In this document: positions 61,401 to 64,000 of the stretch, in pieces | How the letters are laid out: each line of letters starts with the position of its first letter | Numbering within the stretch: position 1 is the first letter of the stretch | Origin: Beroe forskalii | Taxonomy: Eukaryota; Ctenophora; Nuda; Beroida; Beroidae | Reading direction: 5' to 3' | DNA: 64,000 nt | NCBI GenBank assembly: GCA_011033025.1 | Contig: WFMF01000084.1 | Span: forward strand, 124,001-188,000 | The notes under the pieces: model-generated | What the model was told of the DNA's origin: nothing | The model's database searches: none | What the model saw: the letters and a program-made list of their open reading frames with translations, nothing else | Position numbers and translations under genes: made by a program

Positions 61401-61457
61401 TGCGTTCGGCTCTTTGTTTCTGTTGCAGGAGTCTCATTGACCGGTCAGCCAGGTTTT
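55402..61457 (-). CDS. Ser/Pro-rich basic protein, probably nuclear (C-terminal part)
   Basis: Three exons join in phase: 61389-61457 (22 codons, helical and charged, MRLLQQKQRAERIRS), 56691-56917 (75 codons, SRRKSS...PLSPPLSRTLRDLNNSI, then a Gly/His/Tyr stretch) and 56133-55402 (243 codons and stop). The first exon needs two bases from an upstream exon, so the N-terminus lies further right, perhaps beyond the window. The last exon starts with a helical segment (HDLIKSLHETSLMLQDRM), is rich in Ser-Pro/Arg, has several CDK-like sites (SPTK, SPSKK, SPHRSPRAK) and a basic cluster KRPSSEGEHQSPSKK typical of a nuclear import signal, and ends SEIARRVSLRLKQVYGRSP...SEDSAA. I do not recognise the family; a cell-cycle-regulated nuclear or spindle protein would fit the composition. 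The long intron (about 4.5 kb) holds several repeats. Confidence 0.65.
56576..56690. repeat. ctagtcacaagtcacta repeat
   Basis: About nine copies of (a)actagtcac / aagtcac words run up to the donor of exon 56691-56917 in the minus-strand gene. Confidence 0.75.
56918..59484. other. intronic sequence, no exon seen
   Basis: Within the long intron of the minus-strand nuclear-protein gene. It contains two close G runs (about 57808-57818 and 57838-57848), each followed by tgaccaaatgcggac or tggccaatgcggac, i.e. a ~32-bp tandem pair, and a gcgcgcgcaaggcgcgcgttcg block near 58316. Confidence 0.45.
59485..59925 (-). CDS. unassigned 146-codon open frame
   Basis: A minus-strand frame with a moderately hydrophobic stretch (LRLLLILCTYC) near residues 19-29, then mixed composition with six or so Cys (NPDIWCGNRNV, YMRNMCFMCKQLL). 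Its first codons overlap the 29-bp repeat at 59888-60003, which argues against that start. It lies inside an intron of a gene on the same strand. No family is recognised; its length is near what chance gives here. Confidence 0.2.
   Translation of the reverse strand: MPRVTTYRVTYHAKSLPYLRLLLILCTYCNKMTCGRQKERENPRDNFVALFENSASRLVFIDIGLISPYCNAHNIIKSNPDIWCGNRNVMLDKPKSIPLKPTHTNINDEWQYWSVTTPVDYMRNMCFMCKQLLSGQSHLHSVIFAI
59888..60003. repeat. 29-bp tandem repeat, four copies
   Basis: Unit gcgtggcatgtcacgcgataagtcgtaac, with few differences, followed by a degenerate gtgacgtgacacg. It contains tgtcacgcg, partly self-complementary. Confidence 0.85.
60627..60687. repeat. 33-bp tandem duplication
   Basis: ctagatctctagatacgatt followed by cgtcacgg occurs twice in tandem, separated by ttatg. 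The two copies look identical, so it is recent. Confidence 0.85.
60890..61260. repeat. cluster of CTCGGCTTCGCCTCG hairpins
   Basis: Successive short palindromes share a core cactcggct...gcctcgtg: tgcactcggctaacgcctcg followed by tgca; aagtgtactaatcaacactcgg with its complement cctcgtgtgattagtacact; ttggcactcggcttctcctc then gcgcaataa; and at about 61242 cacccgaggggaagccgagtgt. The left part has cagtgcaatat ... tattgcactc pairs. A single such hairpin also lies at 11318-11337. Confidence 0.7.
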
Positions 61458-64000
61458 CTGAAGAGAATTCATAGATTATCAGTGATAATATTCCAACGAT
61501 CGATTTATCAGAAGAGGATCGGATGATGATTTTACGATGTTATTAAAAAGTTATGTAGTTGATGGCTATGAGTCGATATGTTTTGCTGGTTTGCTACAAA
61601 TTTGATTGAGTTTTTTAACTTTTTAAATCATCTAATCTTCGCCGAGGCATGTTCAAACAACTCCTTTCTCGAGATAGTGCTGATGTTGAGATGTTCCGAC
61701 TATACTCTGCGCCCGAATAATAGGCGTTCATTTTTTCAACAATTCTGCAACACGCTCAGTGTAAAGGATTAAATGACGTCATTCGACCACCTTTTCATTC
61801 TGAACGTATATTAGTGAGAAAAATTCATCGATAAATCATGAAACGCTCGGTTTGGTATTAACGACACTTATAAAGTCAGAATTAATATGAGGGAGGGGGG
61901 CAATGCCCACCTTTTTTGATTTTTTGCTGTCCAATGCACAAATTGCACATTAGTTTTTCTTTAAATTTCTTCAGATAAGAACCTCAGGATTTTCAGGGTG
62001 TTAGGAAATGGGCAGAGAATTGGATGGTATATTAGTTGTCAACTAAATCTGAGAGATAGATTTTTACTAGAGACTTCTGGAAAAGGCGAGTCTAAGAAAA
62101 TCCTCTCTAATTTAGACCGCTTAGACAATCAATTCAAAAAGTGAGTTTTACAATGATTGACTCGTCAAGGACTAGGTACGATTCAATATTACGTGATGAA
62201 ATTACATAAAAACTTCTTTTTCAGACATTTTTTTTCTGTAACATCTAACGATATAATTTCCTTGTAGGAATATGATGAAGATAAATAATAGATACTGAAA
62301 AGGTAGACTTTTCGCATTTATACCTGTTACAGAGATGCACTAGAAGGTTTCTCATAGACTGCAAGGTACATCATGGTGCTTAAAGGTAGAGGATGGAGTT
62401 CAAAACATGTTTACCATTAGGTTTATTGCGCGTTTACTATTTGGTTTAATACAAGTTTACTATGTTTACTATAAGGTTTACTATAAGGTTTATTAGGACC
62501 TAATAACCTAATATTATTAGGTTCATGTTACAATGTTTACTACATGTGTTTATTTCACGTTCACTATGTTTACGAATTAGTTCTACAATTAGGTATATGT
62601 TGACAATGCTTACTACAGGTATTACTAATTAGGTTTACAATAAGGTTTATTAGGTTTACAATTAGGTTTATCAGGTACCTGGTACATGTTTACAATGCTT
62701 ACGACAGGTGCTTATTTCCCTCTACTATGTTAACAAGAGTGTTATCTATTTCTATCAATATTCCTCAGCACGATGTGTTGTAATACAATGATCAGCCATG
62801 TTGGTTTATCATTTAGTTGATTCAGAATAAAACATATAGTGAAGTACCAACTTTTAACTTTTTAAATATGAAACGCATGTATCATAGTTAATGGTTATTT
62901 AGTTTACTATGAGAAGGGAGGCTCTCTTGTCTATTTGTATCAACTTCACGGTCAGCTGACGCTCGAAAGTGTCCAAATTTAAACTTTCTCGTGCCATTCA
63001 ACGTATGAAACCGAGTCATCTATCAGATCTAAAAGTCTTCTAGATTTTTTCAAAAAGTCGTTTAGATGTTCTAGAAGACAGTTAAAAATATAAATTCTAG
63101 GCGCATGCTTTGTCGAGTAGGATGCACGTTATTATTTCATTATATGAAATCAACTTAATAAAGATTGAGTGAAAATAAAAACCCGTCGTCTTGACAAAAA
63201 ATTTAATAAGGTTATTAATGTGAACTTCGTGTGTATCACCTTGATTAAGTTATCTCTTAACTTCATGCAATAGGGTAGTTCAATTTCTCAAATCTCAATT
63301 CTCGGTTGGTAGCCTCAATCCTCCAATGTCAAAAGAAACTAGGTATAGTGACATTTATTAGGGAAAACTTTTTCCCACAACGAAAATTGGAATTTTTACC
63401 TCAAACTCATTTTATCCATTACTTTTTAAATGGGGTTTAACTCCCGGAATGGGATTTCCCATAAATTGGTGTCAAACAATTTGTCAAAATACGACATATA
63501 ACATAATGCGCCAGGTGGGTTCCAACAGAATTCTTTTTTGAAGTACTGAATATTTATCCAATGAATTGCTTTGTGTATTGATTAAATAGTAGTTCAACCA
63601 TCGATTGCTTTTTAACGTCGGTACCAACTGGCGATAGTTCCATTTGAATTTAAAGTATCACTGCATTCGTTTTAAACCTGAGTCGGGATAGATTTTTAAA
63701 ACGGCTGCTATGAGAGCGACACAACCTTATTAAATCCGAAGCAGGGCGTTGGTTTTAAAAGCAGTAATATAGTTTTTCTTCTGAAAAGGCCCAAGAAACG
63801 AATGGACATATTTCGAATACAGTATATTGCAATTGCAATTTCTCGACCTGTCTATTCAATGTTTTGCATTAATTATAATACAACTGCAACAAAATTTGGA
63901 AAGCGAAATTTGTCAAATATTGAAAATTATGGACTCCGTAAAACTTTCATCCAGACAACTCGCATCCTGAGAGACTCGTCACGGACTGATGAGCCGCTCC
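61458..64000. other. upstream intron or flank of the nuclear-protein gene
   Basis: Upstream exons of the minus-strand gene should lie here or beyond the window. At the extreme right edge the minus strand is open and encodes a Ser/Arg-containing stretch (SGSSVRDESLRMR), but no clean phase-1 donor was found, so it is not called as an exon. The rest is AT-rich and includes the repeat at 62395-62740. Confidence 0.4.
62395..62740. repeat. degenerate TTTACTATAAGGTTTA repeat
   Basis: Many short copies of gtttac(t/a)at and (t)aggtttat words at 10-20-base spacing, with larger repeats such as atgtttacaatgcttacgac / atgttgacaatgcttactac. Confidence 0.7.

Noticed and set aside
63955-64000. Exon of the nuclear-protein gene at the right edge
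   Set aside because: The minus strand is open but no donor in the needed phase was found before the frame runs on; too little sequence to decide.

Overview
The window is animal (metazoan) nuclear DNA. Coding exons are short and bounded by GT/AG splice sites in compatible phases. The proteins are animal types: an SH2-PH adaptor of the DAPP1 family, an Ig-like ectodomain, and a PAN plus F-type-lectin secreted protein. Most of the sequence is AT-rich intergenic or intronic DNA with minisatellites, short palindromic MITE-like elements and one very large foldback structure. The species is not recognisable from the sequence; a marine invertebrate is a reasonable guess because secreted F-type lectin arrays are common there.

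Layout. 0-1.2 kb (- strand): the interior of an Ig-like gene running off the left edge. 1.2-24.6 kb: a long stretch with no supportable gene, holding minisatellites and small foldback elements. 24.7-31.8 kb (+): a gene of about 16 exons for an Ig-like ectodomain with a hydrophobic C-terminal tail that looks like a GPI-anchor signal. Three of its exons match the left-edge gene in order, and the inner junctions match in phase, so the two are divergently oriented paralogues. 33.1-33.9 kb (+): an intronless secreted TenA/THI-4 (thiaminase II-like) protein. 34.8-43.15 kb: a pyrimidine-rich tract followed by an ~8 kb foldback element with ~1.4 kb terminal inverted repeats, a nested palindrome and two satellite arrays. 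43.8-46.4 kb (-): an intronless 859-residue secreted protein with one PAN/Apple and five F-type-lectin/F5-8-like domains. 48.8-52.8 kb (-): a DAPP1-like SH2-PH adaptor with two alternative N-terminal exons. 55.4-61.5 kb and possibly to the right edge (-): the C-terminal part of a Ser/Pro-rich, basic, probably nuclear protein I do not recognise.

There is no operon-like logic. Three extracellular protein types (Ig-like, TenA-like, lectin) and a phosphoinositide/phosphotyrosine adaptor lie within 64 kb, but a shared function is not shown by the sequence. The strongest leads are the secreted TenA-like gene with its catalytic residues kept, the paired alternative first exons of the DAPP1-like gene, the divergent Ig-like pair with decayed exon duplications, the giant foldback element, and a TGACACC-core minisatellite family in introns of three genes. 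Exon limits were read by eye from splice consensus, phase and homology; first exons of several genes and the last exon of the DAPP1-like gene were not found.
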